A stretch of 28,107 bases of DNA, taken from CAZLBV01 sp964557845. GTDB taxonomy: Bacteria; Acidobacteriota; Aminicenantia; Aminicenantales; Aminicenantaceae. Location: the NCBI GenBank assembly GCA_964557845.1, contig CAZLBV010000007.1, forward strand, positions 1 through 28,107, read 5' to 3'. Below are positions 1-7,284 of the stretch, one piece after another. The notes under the pieces are model-generated. The model had not been told where the DNA came from, did no database searches, and saw nothing but the letters and a program-made list of their open reading frames with translations. Each line of letters begins with the position of its first letter. Position 1 is the stretch's first letter. The translations under genes were made by a program, and so were the position numbers.

Positions 1-72
1 CTGGAGGTTAAAGCAGGCGAGATCAAAGTGGATCGAGTACTGGTCTCAGGAACAGAAATGCCCCTACGCTGA
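1..72 (+). CDS. C-terminal end of an unidentified protein (partial)
   Basis: Frame 1 is open from the window edge to a TGA at 70-72 and gives a 23-residue tail ending GTEMPLR. The composition looks like a normal protein end, but it is too short to assign. The stop codon lies inside the first copy of the 16-bp repeat at 70-85. The gene is convergent with the minus-strand VWFA-related gene, whose stop is only 17 bp away. Reading this as coding is inference from the open frame alone. Confidence 0.4.
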   Translation: MEVKAGEIKVDRVLVSGTEMPLR

Positions 73-85
73 CATCAACCTTATC
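70..85. repeat. 16-bp direct repeat, left copy
   Basis: TGACATCAACCTTATC occurs here and again, identically and in the same orientation, at 1358-1373. The two copies bracket the VWFA-related gene almost exactly. A third copy of the core lies inverted at 1425-1440. Sixteen identical bases twice within 1.3 kb is not expected by chance. Confidence 0.7.
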
Positions 86-89
86 GAAT

Positions 90-1316
90 TTAATCAGCTA
101 CATATCCGGCACGGTGGAGAACACGGTAGCTCTGGCCCTTAACTTTGACCTCGATATTTTTAAAACTTCCATCAGCAATATAATTTTTCGGCGAATAATA
201 GATCAGATAATAATTTTCTGAGGCTTCCACTGCCTTTTGAAACAAATACTGAGGATTAGCTGAATTTACTGTTGAACCTCCGGTGGCATTGGCTATTTCC
301 GTAAAAGGCTGATAGATATCTTCTGAATGCTCTTCAAAATGCACCCCTTGAATTTTATCGGCAGATTTAGTGAAATATAAAAAATGAGTGGTGATCGATG
401 AATCGGAAAATGCCTCTTTTATCTTGGGCACATCGATCATTGTTTCCCGCACATAACCGCTGAATTGGGAAAACATCTTGGCCTGGACATGGGGCTTATC
501 CTGGTTAACCCCAAGGGCTTGGGTTAATATCCTGCCTTCGATTTGGGGTATGAATTCTCTTTGGTAAAAAAGAAAAATATGCTTCTGCCCCATTTTTTCT
601 TTGAGGTATTTTCCAAATTCCAGGATCCTGTTCTGATTGACTTCCCGGAGCTTTTCTAAATTTTGCAGGGTGACTTCATATTGATCCAATAAATATTCCA
701 ATCTGGAGCCGCTGTCCATCTCTTGAATATTTGTGTCAGTGTAGCTGTCAAGCCCCGAGGGGCCTCCCAGAGCAGAGCTCAATGCTCGAGCTATGCCGGT
801 CAATTCTTCCACAACTTTTCTGTATTGGGAATTACCCATGGTCGCTTCTTTTCTTAAGATGCCGACGAGTTGCTCGGCAATACGTTCTCGGGGAGTCTGG
901 GTCAAGGTCTCTTTTTTCATATGATAGGTCTTCAAGGGGGTTATGATGGTTATATCATCCTCGGGAAGGACAACTTCTTTAAAGAAATATTCCACCGCAT
1001 CTCCTATCTTTGGAGTATACTCAGCAATCTCAAAAAAAAGATAGAAATATCGCTTAGTCTGAGGGATGAATTTTTTCTCTTCCTGTTTTCGGTCGATCTT
1101 ATCTTTCCTGATCAAATATACTGCTTCGATCTCCTGAGGATATCCATCTTCAAATAATTCAAAATCATCAATCTCCAGGTCACCGATAAAAACATCGCCT
1201 TTGAATACACGGACCGGAACTTCGATGTTAATTGCCCGGGTTTGATGCTGGAGTTCCTGAGCGGAATTTGAAACAAGCACTACGAACAAAAGGAATATTA
1301 GCAATGTTTTTTTCAC
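90..1316 (-). CDS. VWFA-related domain protein, secreted
   Basis: This 408-residue protein begins with a typical Sec signal (MKK, then a hydrophobic run LLIFLLFVVLV) and probable cleavage near SNSAQ. The segment DFELFEDGYPQEI matches the DFxLxEDGxPQxI signature that opens the VWFA-related domains abundant in Acidobacteria and Aminicenantes. The C-terminus has the family's usual closing pattern (YYLIYYSP, then IEVKVKG and a final R-x-GY). The middle contains a charged helical stretch around residues 140-240. The role is unknown; exported proteins of this family are poorly characterised and usually lie alone, as here. A 16-bp direct repeat lies immediately outside both ends of the gene. The start at 1316 puts the signal peptide at the extreme N-terminus, which supports it. 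Confidence 0.85.
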   Translation of the reverse strand: MKKTLLIFLLFVVLVSNSAQELQHQTRAINIEVPVRVFKGDVFIGDLEIDDFELFEDGYPQEIEAVYLIRKDKIDRKQEEKKFIPQTKRYFYLFFEIAEYTPKIGDAVEYFFKEVVLPEDDITIITPLKTYHMKKETLTQTPRERIAEQLVGILRKEATMGNSQYRKVVEELTGIARALSSALGGPSGLDSYTDTNIQEMDSGSRLEYLLDQYEVTLQNLEKLREVNQNRILEFGKYLKEKMGQKHIFLFYQREFIPQIEGRILTQALGVNQDKPHVQAKMFSQFSGYVRETMIDVPKIKEAFSDSSITTHFLYFTKSADKIQGVHFEEHSEDIYQPFTEIANATGGSTVNSANPQYLFQKAVEASENYYLIYYSPKNYIADGSFKNIEVKVKGQSYRVLHRAGYVAD

Positions 1317-1357
1317 AAATGTCCTCCTAAAGGGGAATTATACCTCGATAATTCTGG

Positions 1358-1440
1358 TGACATCAACCTTATCTTTTTTCGACTATTTATGATTCGTCTC
1401 CGAAAGTATCCTCTTGTCCTTAATAAAGATAAGGTTGATG
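1358..1440. repeat. Right copy of the 16-bp direct repeat plus inverted partner
   Basis: The right direct copy is at 1358-1373. CATCAACCTTATCTTT at 1361-1376 is repeated in inverted orientation at 1425-1440, giving a perfect 16-bp stem around a 48-nt loop in the gap between the VWFA-related and transporter genes. No T-run follows the stem in either direction, so a simple intrinsic terminator is not supported. It could be a recombination-site-like or dispersed palindromic repeat. Confidence 0.6.
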
Positions 1441-1454
1441 CCTCTAGATTAGAA

Positions 1455-2363
1455 TCATTGGTTTTCCGCTTCAAGGTAAACCTTGGCATTGGGCAGGATC
1501 TCTTTGATCTTGGCTTCGATCCTGTCATTTAATACTTCTATCTCATCCACGATCAAACCATCGCGGTAATTGATCTCTAAGGTTATCAACACTTCATCCG
1601 AACTTAAGTGCATGGTCCTTAAACTGATGATCTTATTGATCTCCTTAAAGCATTGGACCGCATCCAGAATTCTTGTCCGCTTGTAAGGCGTTACTGATTC
1701 CCCCACCAGCAGTTTCTGGGTTTCAAAGGCCAAAAACAAGGCGAATCCCATTAACAGTACCCCTATGATGATCGATGCGATTGCATCTATTATAAAATTA
1801 CCCGTTATATGCGCCAATGTAATAGATACACCGGCGATCATCAAGCCGGTTAAAGCCAGTAAATCTTCGATCAAAACCGTCAGTGTAGCTGTGTCCTTGC
1901 AGTGCAGAACCCCATCTATCATCCTTTTTATCCCTTCTTCCTGCATCGAGATCTTTATGTTTTTCCTTGCGATCCTGAAGGCTACAGTTTCGAAAATGAT
2001 CGCTAACCCAAGGGCTAAATAGGTCAACCAGAGATGAGTAATTTCATGAGGATGCCGAAATTTTTGAAGCCCCTCCCTGACTGATAATGTACCGGCAATT
2101 CCAAACAGTATTATCGCCACTAAAAAAGACCAGAAAAATTGTTCCTTACCATATCCAAATGGATGAAATCTATCCGGAGCCTTCTTGCTTCTCTTCAGAC
2201 CGATCAGCAGCAGTACCTGGTTAAAGGTATCAGAAATAGAATGGTAACCCTCAGCTAACATCGAACTGGAATTGCTTATCAAGGCAGCCGTGATCTTAAA
2301 AATAGCTATGCCCAGATTAGCTAATAAAGCTGCAATAACCGCTTTTTTACTTTCCGGCTTCAT
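1455..2363 (-). CDS. Cation diffusion facilitator (CDF) family transporter
   Basis: This 302-residue membrane protein has about six hydrophobic segments in its first 210 residues and a cytoplasmic C-terminal domain of about 90 residues, which is the CDF layout. The helix-2 metal motif HSISD is present in AEGYHSISDTF. The fifth segment carries EDLLALTGL, where some CDF subfamilies (the ZnT9/SLC30A9-like branch) place acidic metal ligands. Members exchange Zn2+, Fe2+ or Mn2+ for protons across the inner membrane; the metal cannot be read from this sequence. The C-terminal part (about 210-300) has the alternating pattern of the CDF dimerisation domain. The ATG at 2361-2363 directly precedes the KPESKKAVIAALLAN helix. 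The neighbouring genes do not indicate a metal. Confidence 0.88.
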   Translation of the reverse strand: MKPESKKAVIAALLANLGIAIFKITAALISNSSSMLAEGYHSISDTFNQVLLLIGLKRSKKAPDRFHPFGYGKEQFFWSFLVAIILFGIAGTLSVREGLQKFRHPHEITHLWLTYLALGLAIIFETVAFRIARKNIKISMQEEGIKRMIDGVLHCKDTATLTVLIEDLLALTGLMIAGVSITLAHITGNFIIDAIASIIIGVLLMGFALFLAFETQKLLVGESVTPYKRTRILDAVQCFKEINKIISLRTMHLSSDEVLITLEINYRDGLIVDEIEVLNDRIEAKIKEILPNAKVYLEAENQ

Positions 2364-2549
2364 CGGTCATATCTCTATTTTCAGCATAATATATCATATT
2401 CTGTTTTTTTCTCCATTAAAAATTACCGATCATTTTCCAAAGTTCATTACCTATAACTTAAACTTAACCTGGCTCGGATTTTCTCACAGAGAGTAAATTT
2501 AAATATAAGTAAAAGTGAAAATGAGTGTATGAGTAAAAGAGAGATATAG

Positions 2550-2579
2550 TTGACATATCAATTCTTATGGCATTATATT
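2550..2579 (+). promoter_or_regulatory. Sigma-70-type promoter for the HD-GYP gene
   Basis: TTGACA at 2550-2555 and TATATT at 2574-2579 are separated by 18 bp. Transcription would begin near 2586. This overlaps an upstream in-frame ATG at 2567, so that ATG cannot be used by this transcript, whereas the TTG at 2606 can. Confidence 0.7.
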
Positions 2580-2605
2580 ATCTTTTAACATTAAGCAGGA
2601 AAAAA

Positions 2606-3988
2606 TTGACGCCTTCTAATAAAACCAAGATCTTAGTCGTTGAAGATGAAAGCATCGTGGCGCGGGACATCCGCAATATGCTTATCGGACTGGGCTATGA
2701 AGTTATTGGGGTAACCCCGTCAGCTTCAGAAGCAGTAAAACTCGCAAAAACCAAAAAACCTCATTTAGTTCTCATGGACATAATGCTTCAGGGGAAAACC
2801 AACGGAGTCTTGGCCGCTGATGAGATCTACAGCAAATTCAATATCCCTATCGTTTATCTTACAGCTTATGCAGATGAAAAAACTCTTCAAAAGGCCAAAA
2901 AAGCAGAGCCTTTCGGATATTTGCTTAAACCGTTTGAAGAACGGGAACTCCAAACCACGATAGAGATCGCGTTGTATAAATTCAAAATGGAGATGAAGCT
3001 AAAAGATAGGGAAAGATGGCTCTCCACAATTTTAATAAGTGTCGGAGACGCAGTTATTGCCGCCAATGAAAAAGGATATATCACCTTCATGAATCCCTTA
3101 GCTGAATCACTGACCGGTTGTAAGAATCCAGAAAACACCTCAAAGCCTTTAAGAGAAATTTTCAGGGCGGTTAAAACAAACTCAAAAAAAGAAATAAATA
3201 TCCCATTAGAGAAGATCCTTCAAGGAGAAAAGTACAGGTTTCCCCGCGAAGCCATTCTACTCTCAAGAAAAGGTGATAAAATCCCTGTTTTTCAAAGCGC
3301 TACCCCGATCAAGAACGAAAACAAAGATATCACCGGGGTGGTATTATCTTTCAGTGACATCACCCGCCTTAAAAAAGCGGAAGAAGAATTAAAAAACAGT
3401 TTAACTCGTTTGAAGAATATAATGAATGGAACCGTAGAAGCCATGGCATACACCATCGAAACCCGTGACCCCTACACTGCCGGACATCAGAGACGAGTGG
3501 CTAAGCTCGCCTCTGCTATCGCAGAAATGATGGAGCTCCCTAAAAATCAGATAGAAGGTATTTATATGGCCGGAACCCTACATGATATAGGCAAAATCCA
3601 CGTTCCCGCTGAAATTCTTAATAAACCAGGCAAGATTTCAGAAGCGGAATACAACATCATTAAGACTCATTCACAGGTAGGTTTTGATATATTAAAATCC
3701 ATAGATTTTCCCTGGCCGATCGCTCAAATTGTTCTCCAGCATCACGAACGTCTGGATGGATCAGGTTATCCCCATGGAATCAAACAGAATGAAATCCTGC
3801 TGGAAGCAAAAATTCTGGCTGTGGCTGATACGGTCGAAGCATTAGCGACCCACCGGCCTTACAGACCTGCATTTACCAGAGAAACAGCCCTCGATGAGAT
3901 AAAAACCTACCGTAACATCCTTTATGATAAAGAAGTCGTAGATGCCTGCCTTAAAGTGTTCGAGTCAGGATTCTGCTTAGATTCTTAA
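2606..3988 (+). CDS. Response regulator with REC, PAS and HD-GYP domains (c-di-GMP phosphodiesterase)
   Basis: Domain order in this 460-residue reading: receiver (about 6-120; acidic pair in VVEDE, phospho-acceptor in LVLMDIML, switch T in LTAY, K in LLKPF), PAS (about 140-255, starting at the VGDAVIAANEKGYI segment), then HD-GYP (about 275-455). HD-GYP metal and signature residues are intact: H326-D327 in LHDIGK, H379-H380 and the GYP triad in HHERLDGSGYP. It is therefore predicted to hydrolyse cyclic di-GMP under phosphorylation and PAS-signal control. I choose the TTG at 2606 over the ATG at 2567 because AGGA lies 5 nt before the TTG, the first residues then run straight into the receiver strand, and the ATG lies inside the promoter. 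No cognate kinase is adjacent. Confidence 0.9.
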   Translation: MTPSNKTKILVVEDESIVARDIRNMLIGLGYEVIGVTPSASEAVKLAKTKKPHLVLMDIMLQGKTNGVLAADEIYSKFNIPIVYLTAYADEKTLQKAKKAEPFGYLLKPFEERELQTTIEIALYKFKMEMKLKDRERWLSTILISVGDAVIAANEKGYITFMNPLAESLTGCKNPENTSKPLREIFRAVKTNSKKEINIPLEKILQGEKYRFPREAILLSRKGDKIPVFQSATPIKNENKDITGVVLSFSDITRLKKAEEELKNSLTRLKNIMNGTVEAMAYTIETRDPYTAGHQRRVAKLASAIAEMMELPKNQIEGIYMAGTLHDIGKIHVPAEILNKPGKISEAEYNIIKTHSQVGFDILKSIDFPWPIAQIVLQHHERLDGSGYPHGIKQNEILLEAKILAVADTVEALATHRPYRPAFTRETALDEIKTYRNILYDKEVVDACLKVFESGFCLDS

Positions 3989-3992
3989 TTCC

Positions 3993-4310
3993 TTGGTCTT
4001 CAGGAAAAAAGAGTATTGGCCACAAGAAATGAGAACTAAAAAAGAAAAAAGCACTGAAAAACATAAATACACACCTAAAAGCCCCCTGGTTCACTTGCTA
4101 CTTCCTTCTTCTCTGCTAGCATCTCTTGCCGGTTGGGCCGCTTTTATTATCCTTATCATTCCGGATTTCAACATCTACTGGTTGATAGTATCTCCTATAA
4201 TCATTGCCTTTTATCAGGCTCCTGCTGTTTATATTTACTGGTTATGGAAGAAAAAAACTAACCGATTGATCGAACTAGAATCCAACAACAACAAAGAAAC
4301 ATCTGATTGA
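3993..4310 (+). CDS. Small membrane protein, unknown function
   Basis: The open frame encodes up to 105 residues and starts 4 nt after the HD-GYP stop, so it is probably co-transcribed. The N-terminus is lysine-rich. It is followed by two hydrophobic segments (roughly LLLPSSLLASLAGWAAFIIL and WLIVSPIIIAFYQAPAVYIY), then a basic and asparagine-rich tail. I do not recognise the family. The start is uncertain: the full frame begins with TTG at 3993 without a good ribosome site, and ATG at 4029 would give 93 residues with the same membrane segments. The positive charges around both segments suggest both ends are cytoplasmic, but this is inference. Confidence 0.55.
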   Translation: MVFRKKEYWPQEMRTKKEKSTEKHKYTPKSPLVHLLLPSSLLASLAGWAAFIILIIPDFNIYWLIVSPIIIAFYQAPAVYIYWLWKKKTNRLIELESNNNKETSD

Positions 4311-4324
4311 TAACAAAAAATTAG

Positions 4325-4399
4325 CGCCCCCGACGGGATTCGAACCCGTGTTGCCGCCTTGAAAGGGCGATGTCCTAGGCCAGGCTAGACGACAGGGGC
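4325..4399 (-). tRNA. tRNA-Glu (UUC)
   Basis: On the minus strand the acceptor arms GCCCCTG and CGGGGGC pair over 7 bp. The T arm is ACGGG-TTCGAAT-CCCGT. The anticodon loop CTTTCAA gives anticodon TTC. Discriminator base is G and no CCA is encoded. It lies 8 bp downstream of tRNA-Lys and is probably in the same transcript. Confidence 0.96.
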
Positions 4400-4407
4400 G
4401 CAGAGAG

Positions 4408-4482
4408 TGGTGAGCCGTGCTGGACTCGAACCAGCGACACCCGGCTTAAAAGGCCGGTGCTCTCCCTCTGAGCTAACGGCCC
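4408..4482 (-). tRNA. tRNA-Lys (UUU)
   Basis: The minus-strand acceptor GGGCCGT pairs with ACGGCTC. The T arm is GCTGG-TTCGAGT-CCAGC. The anticodon stem CCGGC/GCCGG encloses loop CTTTTAA, giving anticodon TTT. Discriminator base is A, followed by an encoded CCA (4408-4410), unlike its tRNA-Glu neighbour. A good promoter lies just upstream at 4500-4528. Confidence 0.96.
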
Positions 4483-4499
4483 ATCAAAATAAAATATTG

Positions 4500-4528
4500 T
4501 ATATAAAGGAATACTTAGAAACTGTCAA
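4500..4528 (-). promoter_or_regulatory. Sigma-70 promoter of the tRNA-Lys/tRNA-Glu operon
   Basis: Reading the minus strand, TTGACA (4523-4528) and TATATA (4500-4505) are separated by exactly 17 bp. Transcription would start near 4493, about 10 nt before the 5' end of tRNA-Lys. A perfect -35 box with optimal spacing fits a strongly expressed stable RNA operon. Confidence 0.78.
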
Positions 4529-4584
4529 CAAAAATATTTTACTAATTTTATGTCTTGATTAGGGTTCTGGAGTTTGTGTTTACC

Positions 4585-5268
4585 TTAAACTGACTCGAAT
4601 CTCAATATTATCCATCTTCCTCTATGTTGAAGATTATTTGTCTCATCTTTAACTATGTATTTTCTCATGTATACCTTATAATTCTTTTTGTTCCCTTCTG
4701 AATCCGTTATTTCAACAGTGACTTCTTTAGAGTGGACATCTCCGGTAAATTCACGAATATTAGGATAATCTCCCATTTTTACACCTAAAGAGAATGCAGT
4801 TATTTCCTCTTCTCTCTTGGCTTCAGCCTTTGCTTCATTATATTCTCTCTGAATTCCCTTATAATCTTCTAGGATTTTTTCATACTCGGCTTCTAATTCT
4901 TCTGCTTCCTCTCGTGCGGCACGGCTTCTTGTCCTTTTCGCTTCAAAATCCGCTTCATCCCAAGCATCTCTCGCATCTAAAGTCTCACCGACGGCGTTAT
5001 CCACTTTTTCTTTGAGTTCTCGCTCTTTTAGATCAAGCTCCGGAAGAGTTACGGGCTGAATCTGTTCTTCTGTTGCGCTTACGATCTTCCAACTTTCAAC
5101 ATCAAGGTCTGCCGGCTCTATAGCCATAGTTGAAAGCGTCGTCAAGTCGTTCAAGCTAAGTGCGTTAAAATAACTTTTCAGGAGGCTGTCTTCCGGTTTT
5201 GTTGTGCAACTCGTGATTAACGCAATTATACATAAAACACTAAAAATGGTAAGAATTTTTCTGTACAT
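4585..5268 (-). CDS. Coiled-coil lipoprotein, unknown function
   Basis: The 227-residue protein starts with MYRK, a hydrophobic core and the lipobox LITSC, so it should be processed by signal peptidase II and lipid-anchored. From about residue 70 to 150 it is a highly charged E/K/R/A-rich segment with long-coiled-coil spacing. A C-terminal domain of about 70 residues follows, rich in beta-type alternation (VTVEITD, YKVYMRKYIV) and ending WIILRFESV. The N-terminal part resembles small-domain lipoproteins that begin LKSYFNALSLND, but I do not recognise the family. The start at 5268 is preferred over ATG 5286 because a GGAGG ribosome site sits between them and the signal peptide then begins directly with MYRK. 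It is transcribed alone, probably from the promoter at 5306-5335. Confidence 0.8.
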   Translation of the reverse strand: MYRKILTIFSVLCIIALITSCTTKPEDSLLKSYFNALSLNDLTTLSTMAIEPADLDVESWKIVSATEEQIQPVTLPELDLKERELKEKVDNAVGETLDARDAWDEADFEAKRTRSRAAREEAEELEAEYEKILEDYKGIQREYNEAKAEAKREEEITAFSLGVKMGDYPNIREFTGDVHSKEVTVEITDSEGNKKNYKVYMRKYIVKDETNNLQHRGRWIILRFESV

Positions 5269-5290
5269 CCTTCCTCCTTCCAACATAATA

Positions 5291-5335
5291 TTTAGTTGTT
5301 ACTAAATTGTACTTTTTTTCCTATCTAAAAAGCAA
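5291..5335 (-). promoter_or_regulatory. Putative lipoprotein promoter with an overlapping inverted repeat
   Basis: On the minus strand TTGCTT (5330-5335) and TACAAT (5306-5311) are 18 bp apart. A perfect 6-4-6 inverted repeat, TTTAGT/ACTAAA at 5291-5306, covers the predicted start of transcription and is placed like an operator. No regulator can be named. Confidence 0.4.
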
Positions 5336-5816
5336 GTTTAAATAATCATATCTCTAAAAAAATTATTTTCTTGGTCAATTTTCCACGCATATTTTTTTGC
5401 GTAATTTAATCCGGGAAAGCCAAATCCTCTTATGAATTGGTTTATTTTCAAATAGAAGGTTGGATCATTAAGGTAAAAAAACTAAAAAAAAATAAAAACT
5501 GATTTTTTTAATCCATAAATCGGAATTTTATATTGACAAGTAATTTTATTATACATAGAATTGAACGTCATTAAAAAAAGAAATGACATAGTTATAAAGA
5601 TATAATAATAATAGTGTTAATTCGTTATTGACTTTTTATTGTATGCAGGAAAACCAACTTAAAAAGTTCAGAGAGAACTATCACAGAAGGAAGTATTGTC
5701 CGCGGGTGTATTATTCTGTCTATTTTTATTGTTGAGGTTGTTTTTTATCCAAATAGTTTGCTAAGACAATAAAACACCCTAAGCTTATATAGATAATTTT
5801 CTAGAAAGGAGGATTT
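5336..5816. other. Long AT-rich intergenic region upstream of operon 1
   Basis: The lipoprotein gene and operon 1 diverge here. Besides the two promoters listed separately, I see a short palindrome AACTT-AAA-AAGTT at 5656-5668 and no convincing open frame. No -24/-12 (GG-N10-GC) promoter is present on the plus strand, in contrast to the two redox operons further right. Confidence 0.6.
5533..5561 (+). promoter_or_regulatory. Sigma-70-type promoter of operon 1
   Basis: TTGACA at 5533-5538 and TAGAAT at 5556-5561 are separated by 17 bp. This is the best match in the intergenic region. Transcription from it would leave a leader of about 250 nt before the hdrC start at 5817, which leaves room for post-transcriptional control; no known riboswitch is recognisable in it. 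Confidence 0.55.
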
Positions 5817-6395
5817 ATGGAAATCCAGAGCCAAGTCAAATTAGAGGAAGATTTAGATAAAACCTTTTTGGATGAGATAAAGTCTATGTCCAAATGCAAT
5901 GAAATCGATATGTGCATCCAATGCGGCACATGCAGCAGTTCCTGCCCTATGGCAGTTTATATGGATTATACCCCCAGAAAGATCATGTCAATGATAAAAA
6001 ATGGCTTTAAGGAAGAAACCCTCAAAAGTTTTACTGTATGGCTTTGCTCATCTTGTTATACTTGCCAGGTCCGCTGTCCCGCAAAAATAAAAATAACAGA
6101 TGTCATGTATGCTTTAAAAAGAAAAGCCATTGAGGAAAAAGTTTATCCTTCCCGATTCAGTGTCCCTGCTCTTACTCATGAGATGTATAAACTCATCGCA
6201 AAATACGGCCGGAGCTCGGAAATCTGGTTGGTTATCAATATGTATATCCGAATCAGAGATTTAATCGGCCCCTTAAAAATGGCACCGCTTGGTATAGATT
6301 TAATCAGGACCGGCCGTTTAAGCTTAAAAAAGGAAAAGATCAAAAACAGAAAGCAACTCCATGATCTATTGAACGCGGTAAAAAAAGGAGATTAG
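5817..6395 (+). CDS. hdrC: HdrC-like iron-sulfur subunit (operon 1)
   Basis: In this 192-residue ferredoxin-type protein two [4Fe-4S] motifs are intact: C33-x2-C36-x2-C39-x3-C43 (CIQCGTCSSSCP) and C77-x2-C80-x2-C83-x3-C87 (CSSCYTCQVRCP). This is the HdrC pattern; HdrC passes electrons between HdrA and the catalytic HdrB. A strong AGAAAGGAGG ribosome site lies 5 nt before the ATG. It begins a tightly packed operon and ends 1 bp before hdrB. The C-terminal segment after the clusters (about 100-192) is basic and helical. It is paralogous to the HdrC at 25791-26414. The protein is soluble, without membrane segments. The physiological disulfide or other acceptor is not known. Confidence 0.9.
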   Translation: MEIQSQVKLEEDLDKTFLDEIKSMSKCNEIDMCIQCGTCSSSCPMAVYMDYTPRKIMSMIKNGFKEETLKSFTVWLCSSCYTCQVRCPAKIKITDVMYALKRKAIEEKVYPSRFSVPALTHEMYKLIAKYGRSSEIWLVINMYIRIRDLIGPLKMAPLGIDLIRTGRLSLKKEKIKNRKQLHDLLNAVKKGD

Positions 6396-6396
6396 A

Positions 6397-7284
6397 ATGA
6401 GAGAATACGTTTATTATCCAGGATGCTCACTTAAAAGCAGTTCCAAACATTATGAAGAATCGATCCTCCCTGTGCTTAAAGTGCTCGGATTGGATATGGA
6501 AGAAATGGAAGATTGGAATTGCTGCGGTGCAACAGCTTATTTTGCTGTGGATGATGCTCTGGGAGCAGCAGTATCCGGCCGCAATCTTTCCATTGCCGAA
6601 AAAGCTCACAAAGATATCTTCGCTCCCTGTGCCGGCTGCTATCTTACTCTCAAAAAAAACAATCAATTTCTGAAGGAAAGAAGTGAAAAAGCTGAAAAAG
6701 TTCTCAAACACATGAAGAACACAGGATGTGAATATAATGGCACGATCGATGTAAAGCACCCTTTAGAAGTTTTTGTTAACGAGGTCGGCCTCGACAAGAT
6801 TAGAGAAAAAGTACAGAGGAAATTAACCGGGTTGAAGGTCGCCTGTTATTACGGATGTCAGGTTGTCAGACCTTATACAGATTTTGATGATCCCGATTAT
6901 CCGGTCACTTTAGATAAAATTGTGGAAGCCTTAGGAGCAGAAGCAGTCGATTATTCTGCCAAGACAAGATGCTGCGGAGGCTCATTAACCAGCAGTTTAG
7001 ACAGTGTGGGTGCTGATCTTAATTATGTTATTCTTAAAGAGGCAAAAAAGAAGGGTGCAGATGTTATCACGACTATATGCCCTCTCTGCTTGTTTAATCT
7101 TGAGATAATCCAAAATAAGGTCGTGAAAAAATATAAAGAAGAGGTCAAGATACCTGTTTTATTTTTTACTCAATTAATGGGATTAGCCTTTGGAATTCCC
7201 AAGGAAGATCTTGGTTTTTCCCGCTCGATTATTTCTTTAAAAGCATTTTGGAACAAAATCAACAACGGAGGGCCCAATGAATAA
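6397..7284 (+). CDS. hdrB: HdrB-like catalytic subunit with two CCG domains (operon 1)
   Basis: Both cysteine-rich CCG repeats are complete in this 295-residue protein. The first has C10, C42-C43, C78 and C81 (PGCS, NCCGA, CAGC). The second has C150, C154, C192-C193, C228 and C231 (CYYGC, CCGG, CPLC). In methanogen HdrB these cysteines bind two non-cubane [4Fe-4S] clusters that reduce the CoM-S-S-CoB disulfide. This bacterium should not use that substrate, so the natural acceptor is unknown. The gene starts 1 bp after hdrC and overlaps hdrA by 8 bp, implying translational coupling and a 1:1:1 complex. It is a paralogue of the HdrB at 26467-27342. Confidence 0.92.
   Translation: MREYVYYPGCSLKSSSKHYEESILPVLKVLGLDMEEMEDWNCCGATAYFAVDDALGAAVSGRNLSIAEKAHKDIFAPCAGCYLTLKKNNQFLKERSEKAEKVLKHMKNTGCEYNGTIDVKHPLEVFVNEVGLDKIREKVQRKLTGLKVACYYGCQVVRPYTDFDDPDYPVTLDKIVEALGAEAVDYSAKTRCCGGSLTSSLDSVGADLNYVILKEAKKKGADVITTICPLCLFNLEIIQNKVVKKYKEEVKIPVLFFTQLMGLAFGIPKEDLGFSRSIISLKAFWNKINNGGPNE

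Noticed and set aside
1313..1528. A 71-residue minus-strand frame across the gap between the VWFA and CDF genes
   Set aside because: It overlaps the CDF gene end in another frame and runs through the inverted repeat; the composition is not protein-like.
5583..5633. Additional -35/-10 combinations (ATGACA with TATAAT; TTGACT at 5628)
   Set aside because: The first has a 12-bp spacer, and the second has no -10-like sequence at 16-18 bp.
5580..5816. A sigma-54 promoter for operon 1
   Set aside because: I checked each GG on the plus strand for GC 10 bp later and found none. The GGAATWATTCC palindrome is also absent.
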